64,000 nucleotides of DNA from Hymenolepis diminuta (taxonomy: Eukaryota; Platyhelminthes; Cestoda; Cyclophyllidea; Hymenolepididae): contig CAADRB010000026.1 in the NCBI GenBank assembly GCA_900708905.1, forward strand, positions 2,560,120 to 2,624,119, written 5' to 3'. The position numbers and the translations under genes are program-made. The notes under the pieces are model-generated. The model was not told where the DNA came from. It did not search any database and saw only the letters and a list, made by a program, of their open reading frames with translations. This document shows, piece by piece, positions 49,001 through 60,396 of this stretch; the first letter of the stretch is position 1; each line of letters opens with the position of its first letter.

Positions 49001-51154
49001 TGATAAGTAAATGTATCTTTTCTTACTTACCACTGAAAAGAATTTTAGCTAAAATTTTCCCTTATGCATATTCAGCATCCACCAAAGAATTCAGTGAGTT
49101 TATTTGTAAATCGATCTCCATGAAAGTAGTGACAGCAATAGTTTGTGATAGTTTTTTCTAAACAATTTACGTGTTTTGTATCTTCAACTATTGAATTAAC
49201 TGTAATCATTTTCGGTAGTTTTGAACTTGTTTGGTCTATTGCAAGTATCTAACACTCCTTTATTGATTAACACTGAGAAATAGACTAAATATAAGTCCAA
49301 AGGCAAGTGATTTCCAGCACTCGGCGTTTTAGAACTGCTTTGATGAGAAAGCCTTATTCTGCTACATGTCTCTTTTTTTCGACTCTTACCTTATTATCTA
49401 TTGGATGTACGCCGATGAGTATCGAAATCGTGACATCTGTCTTTGCTACATCACTAGCGCAGTTCTTAATCTTTTGAAATCTTACAAAATGTTTGATAGT
49501 TTTATCTCTAATCTCATTAAACTTTATTGTCATGCAATTTTACCACTTGTTCTTTTACTGCATTATCATCATTCCGTCTTAGAATACCCCCGCTATAGCA
49601 TTGGAGCATTCAGAGTAACCATGGCAGCCGTAACTAACAGATCTTCCGTCTGCCTATCTCAGTTCATATTAAGTGGTAAGCAGTTATTTTCTCACAGTGT
49701 CCAAGTCCATATTCGATTGATAAATCACAACATAATAATCCTACATAGGCAAATGTGTGCTACTTGGACAAAAGGAAAATTCAAGAGAGATCTCATCAGA
49801 AGTCTTCCTTCTTCTCTGTCACGGCAATCTCATGTACCTCCATGTTCTTGCAACCTCTGTACCGCTGGCCTCCCCTCCCGCCTTACCTCTCCTCCCTGAA
49901 AAGAGTAAACCAGATACTGATAAAGATGCTGATTTTCGCATTTCACAATTCATCACTGACTTCCTAATTCCTTCACGTCTTGCACCTGCCTCAGCTAATG
50001 CCACTTACTCCGAAATCCCAAAAGTTAGAGGTTTGTTAAGTTGAGTTAGTCCTTATTTCCTCTCTATAGCACATCAGGTTGTTGAACGGGCTACGCGATA
50101 TTGGCCTTTAAGAAATGAGTCTTCACTACTTTGTGGAAATAAGACTGCAGCTCCCCTTTTTGAGCATCTGCCAAAGGATATTATTGAAATTGCAGAAGTT
50201 ACTGCTTGTGAAGCTGCTATTGAAAACATAATTATGGCTATTATTTCTCTTCCGTAAGTTCACTTTGGTAAAACTCGTTCTACTATGGAAATTTAAGTAG
50301 TTGAATGTGTTCATTTCCACTTTAGGGTACCGATGGATTCGACGCCTAATGGTCTGTTGTGCAGCACACCTGTGGCTATGGTTGTGGAATTAAGTTTCCT
50401 TCTGAAACTCTATGCTGACATTTCGGTGGATCATGGTGCTCTATTGGCGAATTTTAAGAAGAAGGTTGATACTACTATGTTTGCCAATTATCGACTATCG
50501 AAGTTATTTCAGAAGGCAACCGAATTACTTGTTCATGGTAACCCAACACCTGGGAGTCCACTCTCAAATTTAACTGAAGTCAAGCGTATTGCTGCTATCA
50601 GGTCTAAAGAGAAGGAGTCAAATATTCACCTCATTCCAGAGTAAGTTATAAGAATTTGTAAAAATAAGGTACTTATAATGCTTAGGTAGTGTATCAGTGG
50701 CGAACAGTATTTACACTTATCATTTAAACAGAACATTGTTTCGATTTGTTGTGCGTTGTCTAATTTAATCCTACTCACGACTATCGCAGTAGCATGTTTT
50801 GTGGCTGTGCTAAAGTCCAAATAGCTCAAATACCACACTTATTTACGCGTGACTTCTAGAAATTTCCTACATTTTAGGCTTGTTTCGAGAAAACAATCTT
50901 CTAGAAATATTACTTATACTCCTCGTAAGTCTACACGTTTTATTTCTCTATGTATTTGAGAATTGATGCCCTGATTTTAACCCAATTTACGATTGGTTTT
51001 AGTCTCAAGTGATGTAATTATTCGACACCTTGCTAATGCGGGTCGAAAACCCGTCAAACCCGATCGCGAATTCGAAGCGGTGTTTGCTACAGGTAGTTCA
51101 AAACGAATGGTCGCACTTTACGGTGGAATTAAATCTGATGATCCGCAGAAATGA
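46042..51154 (+). CDS. INTS13: INTS13 / Asunder, Integrator complex subunit, complete, 680 aa
   Basis: Subunit of the Integrator complex that helps dock its cleavage module; in flies (asunder) it also controls dynein at the nuclear surface. Exons: 46042-46263, 46305-46621, 46664-46745, 47547-47895, 49583-49675, 49749-50030, 50070-50253, 50326-50640, 50878-50924 and 51003-51154. They sum to 2043 nt. Conserved marks in order are YKTVFV near the start, AVLEYCRVNFDIFG, LNLASTMVQDIPMKEE (human FDLASTTITNIPMKEE), YGVELLHEAEGHAFL, SQFILSGKCVLL, LLLCHGNLMYLHVLA, RISQFITDFLIPSR and RATRYWPL. Exons 3-4 are the weakest join: they are phase-consistent, but an extra small exon in intron 46746-47546 is possible. 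The human protein is 706 aa. The 1.7 kb intron 47896-49582 contains two SINE copies. Confidence 0.93.
47275..47460 (+). repeat. Interspersed repeat family Q, copy 3
   Basis: GAATTCAAAAATCAAATAAA, CCTCCCTTTTATCATTTATT and TGCTTAATTTCAGTTCC. It lies in the 801-nt INTS13 intron, just before exon 4. Confidence 0.5.
48850..48910 (-). repeat. tRNA-like SINE copy 5 (weak, partial)
   Basis: On the minus strand it reads GCGCCAGTGACGTAGAGATC, then GGAGATCGGTACTCATCAG. It is shorter and more divergent than the other copies. It lies in the 1.7 kb INTS13 intron. Confidence 0.45.
49391..49465 (-). repeat. tRNA-like SINE copy 6
   Basis: On the minus strand: CTGCGCTAGTGATGTAGC, CACGATTTCGATACTCATCG and GGCGTACATCCAATAG. 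It has the same order of A-box-like, B-box-like and tail parts as copy 3. It also lies in the 1.7 kb INTS13 intron. Confidence 0.55.
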
Positions 51155-51441
51155 AAATTTCCTCCCCTTTCTCCCTTGTAAAAATACCCCCTCGCCACCT
51201 ATTACCCAAAATAGTAGTTTGAAAATGACACGAATTTATTTATCATAAAATTAATTAGTAGCACTAGATAGATACAATCTCTGAGTATACGTTTTGTCGG
51301 AAATGAAACATTGGAATATCGTAAAAACAATAAGTAGATAGCAAGGGGAGAAAATAAAAAGAAAAAAGAGGGAGTAGGAATAAAGAATGTGTGAAAGGGA
51401 CCGGCACCACAGTTAGACCCGAGAGTAAAATCAAGAAGGGC
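51155..51441. other. Convergent gap, INTS13 / ZFAND2
   Basis: 287 nt between two stop codons. It includes an A/G-rich stretch near 51340-51375 and must hold both 3' ends. Confidence 0.7.
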
Positions 51442-53598
51442 TCAGCTGATATTGCAATTACTCTCCGAGGTCTTGGGATATTGTTGACGCTCTCTTCGAC
51501 TGTTTTCCTCAGTTTCCAGAGATAATGCGATTGCTAGGGCCAAATCTCTATCTTCCATTTCTTGTTGAGCCTTGTTCAATATGGTGCTGTTATTATTCTC
51601 GGTCTTGGAATTGGACTGCTGCTAAAAAAGAGCATGTGATAGAATTCTACGATTGCCATGATGCTCACAAAATGAACAAGTCGATTGGTTACCATGGCAA
51701 CGGCTCGCCTAACAGCAGCAGCTCCAGCGGCATTCAAACGTCTGGACATACTCCTACCCTGACAGTTGTGATCCATTTCGTTTCGGTGACTGAGACAGTA
51801 GTTCAGTTGGCATCGATTGCATCTAATAGGAACGAGTTCCTTCCTTTTGCAACCCGGCACTGAACAGGTCTTGTTGAAGATCTAAAGGAGAGGAAGATAT
51901 ATCGGTGGTCCCTAATTGACAGACACCCACTTCACTGCCTTCATTTTATCCAGTTTGGATTCATTAGCTGATCTCAACCTAGATCAGTGGTAAATTCCGA
52001 AACTGCAAAACCCTTCTGTAAACCCAGCAGACGTATTCAGTCACCATGAGTAAAGTGGGACTAGTAGTTAGGCTTGGCTACCTTACGACTAGTTGCATAA
52101 TACTATGGGTATCCCAGTTAACAGTAAGAGGTTATGATCATAGACCGTGACATCAAAAATATACCCAGGAGAATTAAGATGCGGAAAGAACGTCCTTGAT
52201 GATCCTTTTGCAAAATTCCACAAACTAATGTCCTTAAGAATTGCAACATGCTTGAGACAATTTAGAGGTTTCTAATTGTCAGAGTCCATTCAGGACAAAT
52301 CGGCGCAAAAACGTGGGGGACTTATGATTGCAAATGTTTGCTAAAAATAATAACAGAAAGTACTAAATTTCGAGTACTGAAAATTACACATCTAGTTAAA
52401 TAAAAGGACATTCAAGGAAAGGTCTTGTTAATCATCTGCAGGGAATAGCCAATTTAAGAAAAACAGACCTAAAATTCTAACCTTAGGGAGAAAGTATTAG
52501 TGGAATCCTGCCAACGAGGTTTGTACCATGTTGGTTCTAGTTACATGCACCAGCATTACATCAAATAGCGGAAATATTTTCATTTCTAAACGGTCCAATC
52601 ATTACAATAAAAAAGAGAAAGCAGGTTAAGACATCACCTACTCGAATGAAATTACATAGCCTTGGTAGGTGAAGAAATTTTCACATGCAAGAGATTAGTA
52701 ACAGAGCAACAGCACGAACCTCTAATTACGAGAAAACTTAAAAAATACACATATCTTACAAAATAAGAGGAAAATAAAGGCTTCAGGACTGTACAAATCA
52801 GGTAAAGAGTAAGCGCCATATTCCGGAGACAATTCTAGCCATGATCATGCAACTTACAAATCTAATAATCTCGATGACATAAGGTATATGAACATCGTAA
52901 AAATTAAATGGAGTAAATACAGTACTTTTAGCTGAAATTACTTTTCCCTTGAGGGCGCGAGAAGGTTGGGACTGACACGCTTCATCGATATGCTGACCGA
53001 CTTTGAGATCGGCAGATTCGTTGGGTCCTGTAGGAACAGGAACACCACAAAGGGGGCAAACAGGAACTTGGCGATTTTTGGGATTTCCAACAGGGCACGA
53101 GTGGCTTTCAAACCTGTAGTGGTCCTTACAAAATACCTTCTGACATCCAGAACATTGTACAGGAAGAAAATCTAAGGAAAACAGTAAATGGATCAAGCAT
53201 GTGCAGAGTAACATGTTTATAATGTCATATAAATTATTTAAAAAAAATAGAAGTGGAGACATCAGTAGTATAACTACAATTCTGGAGGTTTCGAGAATAT
53301 ATAGCCAGAGTTAGGGGAAGAGTAAACCGAATAGAAAACGGTCACTGATAGAAAAATGACAAATCCTTCTATCCTAAAAAGTAATATAGGCTTTCGGTGA
53401 CAGATTATCTCAAATCTAATAAAGAATCAAACGAAATTCGTTTATTAAAACTGTGAATATATGAGAAATAAAGTACCTTTCAAGTATTATTCGTGAATAT
53501 TTACATAGTTTAGGAAATAAAATCAACCGATTCATAAATTTACCCAAGGTTCTACAAAAACTTGCGGAACACTGGTCTCCTAATTCTGGGAACTCCAT
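51442..53598 (-). CDS. ZFAND2B: ZFAND2-type AN1 zinc-finger protein (AIRAP/AIRAPL), complete, 217 aa
   Basis: Proteasome- and ER-linked stress protein. Exons: 53598-53544, 53171-52942, 51881-51693 and 51621-51442, total 654 nt. Residues 1-9 (MEFPELGDQ) match the family start. The first AN1 finger covers C10-C44, followed by QVPVCPLCGVPVP and VGQHIDEAC, the linker typical of ZFAND2. The second AN1 finger runs C101-C135 (C101, C106, C116, C119, C124, H127, H133, C135). A ubiquitin-interacting motif (DLALAIALSLETEE) lies around 184-197. The protein ends CNIS, a possible prenylation (CAAX) box; human ZFAND2B also has a UIM and a C-terminal CAAX, whereas ZFAND2A lacks these, so I favour 2B. Exon 3 also reads on past 51693 for 39 codons to a stop; the GT there and the UIM exon make splicing far more likely. 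Confidence 0.93.
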
Positions 53599-55723
53599 CG
53601 CAACCAACCCAATTATTAGGTCCCAGCAAATGTTGTAATAACCGGTACATCTTCAAGTACATAAACGTTTGTCTCAGTTACTATAAACAAAAAAATTCAA
53701 TTAAATATAGGAGGTTGATTCTCTTGCAGACAAATTTGATCAACAATAAAGGTCTGATTGATAATGGTTTGGAGCAACAACCACATTAAAGATAATGTCA
53801 ATATTGATGGCAATTTCATAATTTAATTTTTTTATCCCATCGTAAAGCTCGCAATTGAAAATAGTCATACTAATAAGTTCGACAGTAACGGTAGGACATT
53901 TATGAGTAAGAAACTCAATGTTATCAATTTTCCAGGTGAAACTACCTATCATAGGTTGCATTTCTATCCGCATTAATATTTGGAACCATTTGAAATATGC
54001 ACTTGAAAATTAATCGGTAAATCTAAGAATACTATTATAAATTTAATTTGTAAGCAAATTCTCTTATAATTCACAGACATTAGTGGAGTTGGTCTAGTCT
54101 CATTAGTTATTCCCAAATCCATACAATGTATGTTCAAGTCCATTTATTTTTTAAACCAATTGGCCGGAACTCAAATTTCCTCTTTGTTTCAACATTTATC
54201 CATGCTCAGCGTAGTGACAATGAGACTGAATAAGCATGCAGTTAATGTGGTGATGTCATCTACTTTCGCATTCCTACTATCGCGGACCGAACAATTTCCC
54301 TCTCTTCTACATGTAATCTCTATAAATGGATACGAATTTGGACACAGTTTCTCTGCAAATCCCCTTTGAGAGAATTTGACGCATATATTACATCGTGTCT
54401 TCCCATTATCTAAACTTGGCACTGGTTAAAGTAGTAATCTAATCAAACCTATACGGCGAGACCCAGGTGAATTTCGTCGATCACATTGTGGTGCCTTTCT
54501 GACCTTATTTTCGCATTGTTCACTGTAATAACTTTAGAGGAGATTTATTCGGGCTGCATCGATCGAATAGATGGAATAAGTCAAGTCACTCATGTCGTCA
54601 GATCAGTTCAGACGTGGCAGACAAGCCACCCCAATTTATTAATTAGTAAATTAGGTTTATATACAAAAAATTTCTTCGTTAGACATCAGTCATGCCTCGT
54701 CGTCGGAGTCTTGGCGTGATTATTGACACCTGTTTAGGTATCTATGTTCAAACACGCAAACTCACAGCGGGATCACCCGTGGACACTTATCGTCAGATAT
54801 CGATAAACATCTGCTGACTATAACATTAACATAGGTTATTTACACTAATTCAACCATTAATACGCCCATTAGTAAACCGCTGAAATAAGTTGAAGGGTAG
54901 AGTAATATTTCTTGGATGTGTAAGCAGCCAGACTCCCTGTATTCGCCAGAAAAAGTTAATATCTTCATCGAAGAGTCTTCTCTGTGGTAGGAATGAATTA
55001 ACTTATTCCTCTTTTATGGTCCTTGACCACATTATACCAATTTCGATTTGTAATTTACTACTGATAAAATAAAAGAAATTACTGAGACGCTAGAAAAAGG
55101 AATGGAGTTAGACGACAGCATGTTTGTGTTTCGAACGGGCTGAATACTTTAATTAATTTGAGACTGGAAAAATATTTATACCGAATATGTATGCTGACAG
55201 AGATTTAGCATACATTTTTACTAATTTACAATACTCCATGTAAATGAAGTAACAACGAGTATATCTGTAAAATTCCTCGTTCAAAAGCCATAATAGGAAA
55301 TAAATAACTCAAAAATAATATCCCAATGTGAGTTCTGATGAAAAATTCATTACTCATATTGATTTCTTATAAATGTGATGGTAATGAAAAAATTGATGGC
55401 AGTGGAGTGTTCTCTGAATATAATAGGAAACAACTTGTTATCGCGAACTTTTAGCGTTTATTTTATAGACTTAAACGTCTATTTATATTATTAAACGAGT
55501 ATTCAGTTTTTAGTGCTCCATATAGAAATTTAAAAAATCCGCTTTTTACTATTAATATACAAAGAATGCTATATCCGGTGCTGCAGATTACGGTTAATAA
55601 TTTAAAGATTCTCAATATTAAGAAATAAAAATATTCTGAAATTTGAACACTGTTTACTTGCTTAGTTGAAAATCAAGGACACGAGTAGGAATTATTCAGC
55701 GGACACTTGGAAAATTTCGGGTC
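53599..55723. other. Divergent intergenic region, ZFAND2 / NOL9
   Basis: No gene supported. The minus-strand frame at 54189-54422 is Cys-containing but matches nothing I know and has no splice support. Confidence 0.55.
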
Positions 55724-58700
55724 ATGCAGGTTGACTTCTGTGATCCGAGCGGGATATTTGTGTTTGGTAATAACTCTGTTTTTATCAAAGTTGAAGAAAA
55801 TCCGATCACTTGGCTTTGTTTATTATCACCTGAGTCAAGTTGGCTAATTTATGGTCGATCAAAGTTGACTTTACTTCGAGCTTCGAAACTTCAGTTATGC
55901 GGAGCTGATGTTTGTCATTATGAGTGTGTTTCGTTCAATGTCTACTCCCCCTCCACTCACACTGCGAGCGATATAATAATTCCTACGTGCAGCCCTCTGA
56001 CAGATCTTAATATAAACAGTCTATTTTCACAGATATCAAACCTCTGCAAAATATCATCTGATCATTTGCAGTATTTATCAGAATGCTCCTCTCTTCAGTC
56101 CATCGATTTTTCCCGATTTGCTGCCGCTTTAGTTCTCAAATCATTGGAGTCACCTGTTATCGAATCAGTCCAACAAATACAGCGGTTTAGCACGGTGTTT
56201 CCTTTACATTCCCAAATTCCTAATAAAATTTCTGTCGTTGGTGAAACGTATTCATTTGAATCTGCTTCATTCGGCGAAGCTTATGTCGAAGCGTTGGAGC
56301 TGCGTGATCTCATTCATTCGCTTTCTAACGTACAAGAAACTCGGGGATTAAAAATTATCGTTTGTGGTCCCTCAAATTCGGGAAAATCTTCTCTATTAAG
56401 ACGCTTAGTGAATCATCTCTTGGGCGATCATGAAGTTGTAGCCTTTTTGGATTGTGATCCCGGTCAAACTGAATTTACTCCCCCTGGTGTGCTTGGTCTT
56501 ACTATTGTCAAGAATTTCATTCTTGGTTCTCCGTTTACTCATCCTCTTGATGGCCTATTTAAACCTAAACGGTAGGATATATATTGTTTTGGCCATTTAA
56601 TGATTTTTTGTAGACAGTGTTTCTTTGGTGGAATATCTCCCTCTGTTAACCCCAGTTTCTATGTAGATAGTTTACGTTACGTGTTCGAGGCATTCGGAGA
56701 AATGCAAGGCCAAATGCCCCTTGTTATTAATACAATGGGTTGGACACAAGGTAAAGCTGCATTGATCGTACTCATGCTCTTAAGGTCTTGGATTAACATT
56801 ACTCATTGAACAAATTGTGATAACGAAACCGGATGTAGTCGTTCAGCTTTATCTGGATGGTCAAAGGGCAAACACTCGTTTGAATCTCCCGGAACTTACC
56901 CCACAATATTTGTATAAATCCAGTGGTTGGGGTCACACTGTATGTTTAGTAATTTGCTCTTCTCTCATTTTAAAGAATTGACTCTTATACTAGAATTAAT
57001 ATGAAACAATTTATTTTCTTCAGGACTTATCCAGAGAAACATTTAATCATCGAGTGGTACACATTCCATCAATGAGTAAGGGGTAAGTTATTATTTGCAC
57101 ATTCATTAAGAGATCTTTATCTCTTCCTTTACTCTCATAATCTGTCAGAGTTTGATTAAATCGTCTTACATCATACAATGATATAAAATCTTGTTCTCAC
57201 CTGTATATTATGTGCGCCGATAGTCAATGTACTTGCTCTTTCTCTGCAGATAAGAATTTAACCAATAAGCCATCTTTCCTTAAGTGTATCGTTTATGCAT
57301 GGTAATGATGGGAGTTTATTATTAGCGAGGCTTCATGATGTTTGGGGATTAGTATTCTTCTTGTTAAGATGTATATGTTTATTTATAATGTAGTTCCAGC
57401 TAATGGTGACAATATATCCACAAACTTAACGGTAGAGAGGGAAAGAGAAGACAAATTTAAAAATTTTATAACTGTATATAACGACATCCAGTTGCCTCGG
57501 GAAAATTGTGCAATATATAAGGTTATTCATTAGTTCGGACAATTAATTTCATAATCAAATATTATTTTCATTTTCTCCTTCATAATTTTTTCGCATCTAT
57601 GATAAAATTATAATAAGTTCGTAAGTTCTCTATTTCACTATTCGATATTACAGCTGAGTTCCCCTGTTTGCCCATCGTTTGTTTACCTTTCATCTCCCTT
57701 CCTTCAGCGGACCGGGTGGTTTCACCTCCTCACAGGATCAACGTGATCTTACCCTCCTTGCTCATCTCCTTACCGGTCTTGTAGATGCTCCAACCAGTTT
57801 GCCGGGTTCAGGACCTCGTGGTCGTGGAATCACCCCCTTGGGTCATCCGACCGCCCACTTACTTGACTGTCTGCCCTATCGCGTTCCCCTCACTTCCAGT
57901 GCCGATCCGGATATCCAGGGGGCGATAGCGGTACACCTTCTACACCAACCGTCTGATGTTTTACAAATGGTGCCTGTTTACACTCTACCAGGTATCTTAA
58001 ACTATCTCAATGGCACTCTTGTCGCACTTTGTTCAGTCGATAAGGGAAACGTGAGTTATCAGTTTTGTTACATTTGTAGAAAGCTTTGTCTAAATAAGAA
58101 TTCGTTATAGAATGTATTATAGACAAAATAAGATAGAATTAAAGGACACAAACGTCTGAAAAGCTGTTACTCAAACCGTATCAGAGGTTGCTACAATTAC
58201 TCGACCTCGGTGAGAATGAGAGAGAAGACAGATTTTACTAGACAAATAATCAAATATTCTATTTATTTATCTCATGAATTTGTCCCGATAAAGGTTGTTC
58301 GGAGAAGATTGAACCAATCATTTAATTGCAATCGGTGTTTCAGAATGATTGGTCACACAAGTGACCAAAGGATGAATATCGGTTGACTTCATTATGCCAT
58401 AACCTCCCATGGTTATGACGTGGAGGTGGCATGGCGATGACCTGGAATCGATATTTTACCGGTTTACGCCAAAGCATTGCTTTACCTTCTCTTCGGTATG
58501 CATGGCGATATGATCTTGTTGATTGATAGTATTCTGACGATCGCCAAGCTATCGAAAAACATTAACTCAGACCCTGGAAACAGCCTATAATAAGTGACTA
58601 CTGAAAAGTTCATGATTCCTTAATTAAGCTTTTTTAAATGAATAGGCATTACTCGCTGGTTAGTCAGTAGTGTACCAGTGAAAATACCTCATGAATGAAT

Positions 58701-60279
58701 CCCATTTGCCGAATTTTTACGATTTAGCTTGGCCTCGAGCATTTCCGATTTCCTCTATCATCCGTCGAAGTTGATTGAAGCAAGATGGCAAACACTGATA
58801 ATGTTCGAGGTACTTATTGGATTAATGGTATCTCGGTAGTGATTTAACTGTGTTCCCAACCATTTTTGGCCTTTATCCCAAATCCCAAGCTTCGTATGAC
58901 TTTAGTCCGAATCCGAATCTTGATGAGCCGTTAGAACCAAGACGGACGCTAATTTAGCGGTAATGTGATATAAAGTCATTTCATTCCTCTCAAAGATTTG
59001 ACTTGGTAAATTGGATTCTCATCTCATAAATGAGGGTAAAAGTACTGCTATAGTTTTATTAGTATCCCATCTAGAACACAAATTCCAGAACTCAGTAACA
59101 AGATAATCTACTAGTTTTTCGAGCCTTTACTCAATTTACTGCAAATTAAGGACTATGTAATCGAGTATATTTTAACAAATATAAAATATTTGTAAGTAAT
59201 TAGTTATAAAATTGCTAATTTAATTTCCCTTGGATAGTAACAGAAATTGTTTATCCATAAGTTCGGATAAAGTTTCTCTATCAAGAAAAAATGAATATTT
59301 GTTGTGAAAGGAAATGTGAAGCTTGGCTTAGATTCCGTGGAGGGTCTGTTATTTGGGCGATAGGTCCTTAGGTTACCACTTTTACGTGCTCGACATTGGC
59401 AATGAAGTTCCTCAATGCTCTTCTACTGGCCAAATATTAAACTGGTCGATAAACATTTATTATTAAAGGACGTCTTTTCTCCTTCCGGGTCCGAATAGTT
59501 TTTCATAGGTCAGATTTCATTTTTTGACCCCTGGATTTCTGAGTGTGTTCATTTCAGTGATATTTGTGTGTTTGATCATACCACCTAGACTTTTTGACCC
59601 TACAGCCATGAGCAGGCAGGTGGTATATTCGAATAGGTATATTAAAGGCTGCAGGGTTAACTAATATCTCTCGTATTTAGTTTTTGTTTCTTAGCAAAAT
59701 TATTCTTTTGCCTATTTTCAGATCTCTCGTCCTTCTGGTCCGGATGGCTTGAGTGTACTTTCTCGTGATCCTTGTTGCGATTGTATTGGTTTAGGTAATC
59801 TCTCAAATTCGTAGAATTTGTAAGACTTATTATGGTCTAGAATTTTGATTGATTTTGTTTTCTTTTACAGCGGTCGTAAGAGCCATTGATCCCTCAGCAG
59901 GTGTCATTTACCTAACCACTGGAATACCTCAAGAAGAACTTGCCAATGTCAACGCGTTACTAAGGGGAAAGGTAGACTTACCGCAAACATTCTTCACCGA
60001 TTACGTATGCTCTGGTTTTTAAAATCTGCTACTGAAGTAATTTAAGTAGCATTCGTTTTATACAACTAATTACCCGTGTGAATGCTTTTACTACAATAGC
60101 CACTCTCAGAGACTTTATTGTCCTATCCTGAGTTGGAGAACCAAGAGCAAATTAGACATCCATATGTGAGTCGTCAACCAACTCCTGGAACAGGTGGAAC
60201 TGGGCTTCCTACACATCGTCACACTCCTCGTACGATGCATCACTCAACGGGATATTCCTTTCGAGATTCAAACAACTAA
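55724..60279 (+). CDS. NOL9: NOL9 (Grc3-type) polynucleotide 5'-hydroxyl kinase, complete, 642 aa
   Basis: Nucleolar kinase that phosphorylates the 5'-OH of RNA and, with the LAS1 nuclease, processes ITS2 of pre-rRNA. Exons: 55724-56571, 56614-56750, 56785-56939, 57024-57082, 57708-58050, 59722-59794, 59871-60004 and 60100-60279; total 1929 nt. The Walker A loop is GPSNSGKS (residues 215-222). FLDCDPGQTEFTPPG (241-255) is the Clp1/Grc3 family block with the catalytic Asp. PLVINTMGWTQG matches the lid region. Later matches are LTPQYLY, CDCIGL and IPQEELANVNALLRG, as in human NOL9. The His/Thr/Gly-rich tail after residue 590 is not conserved. The N-terminal region is shorter than in human (702 aa). 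An AATAAA occurs at 60391-60396, 112 nt after the stop. Introns 57083-57707 and 58051-59721 are long; the others are 34-95 nt. Confidence 0.94.
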
Positions 60280-60390
60280 ATTGCGATGCTCTCCTTTTGT
60301 ACACTTGTATCGATACTGATTTCCTCGGTATAATTCACTTTTTAATGCGTAATATAGGATTCTTGGTAGTTTAATGCATTTTTAAATGTG

Positions 60391-60396
60391 AATAAA
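60391..60396 (+). terminator. Likely poly(A) signal of NOL9
   Basis: AATAAA lies 112 nt after the NOL9 stop and is followed by AT-rich and T-rich sequence. Confidence 0.5.

Noticed and set aside
49366..49582. Long open frame leading into INTS13 exon 5
   Set aside because: The frame is intronic and contains a SINE. The TTAG acceptor at 49579-49582 with the phase of exon 4 gives the right protein.
51576..51692. Read-through C-terminus of ZFAND2 exon 3
   Set aside because: Splicing at 51693 gives the UIM and the conserved C-terminal Cys, as in relatives.
54189..54422. Cys-containing minus-strand frame resembling a zinc finger
   Set aside because: Cys/His spacing fits no known finger and neighbouring frames give no continuation.
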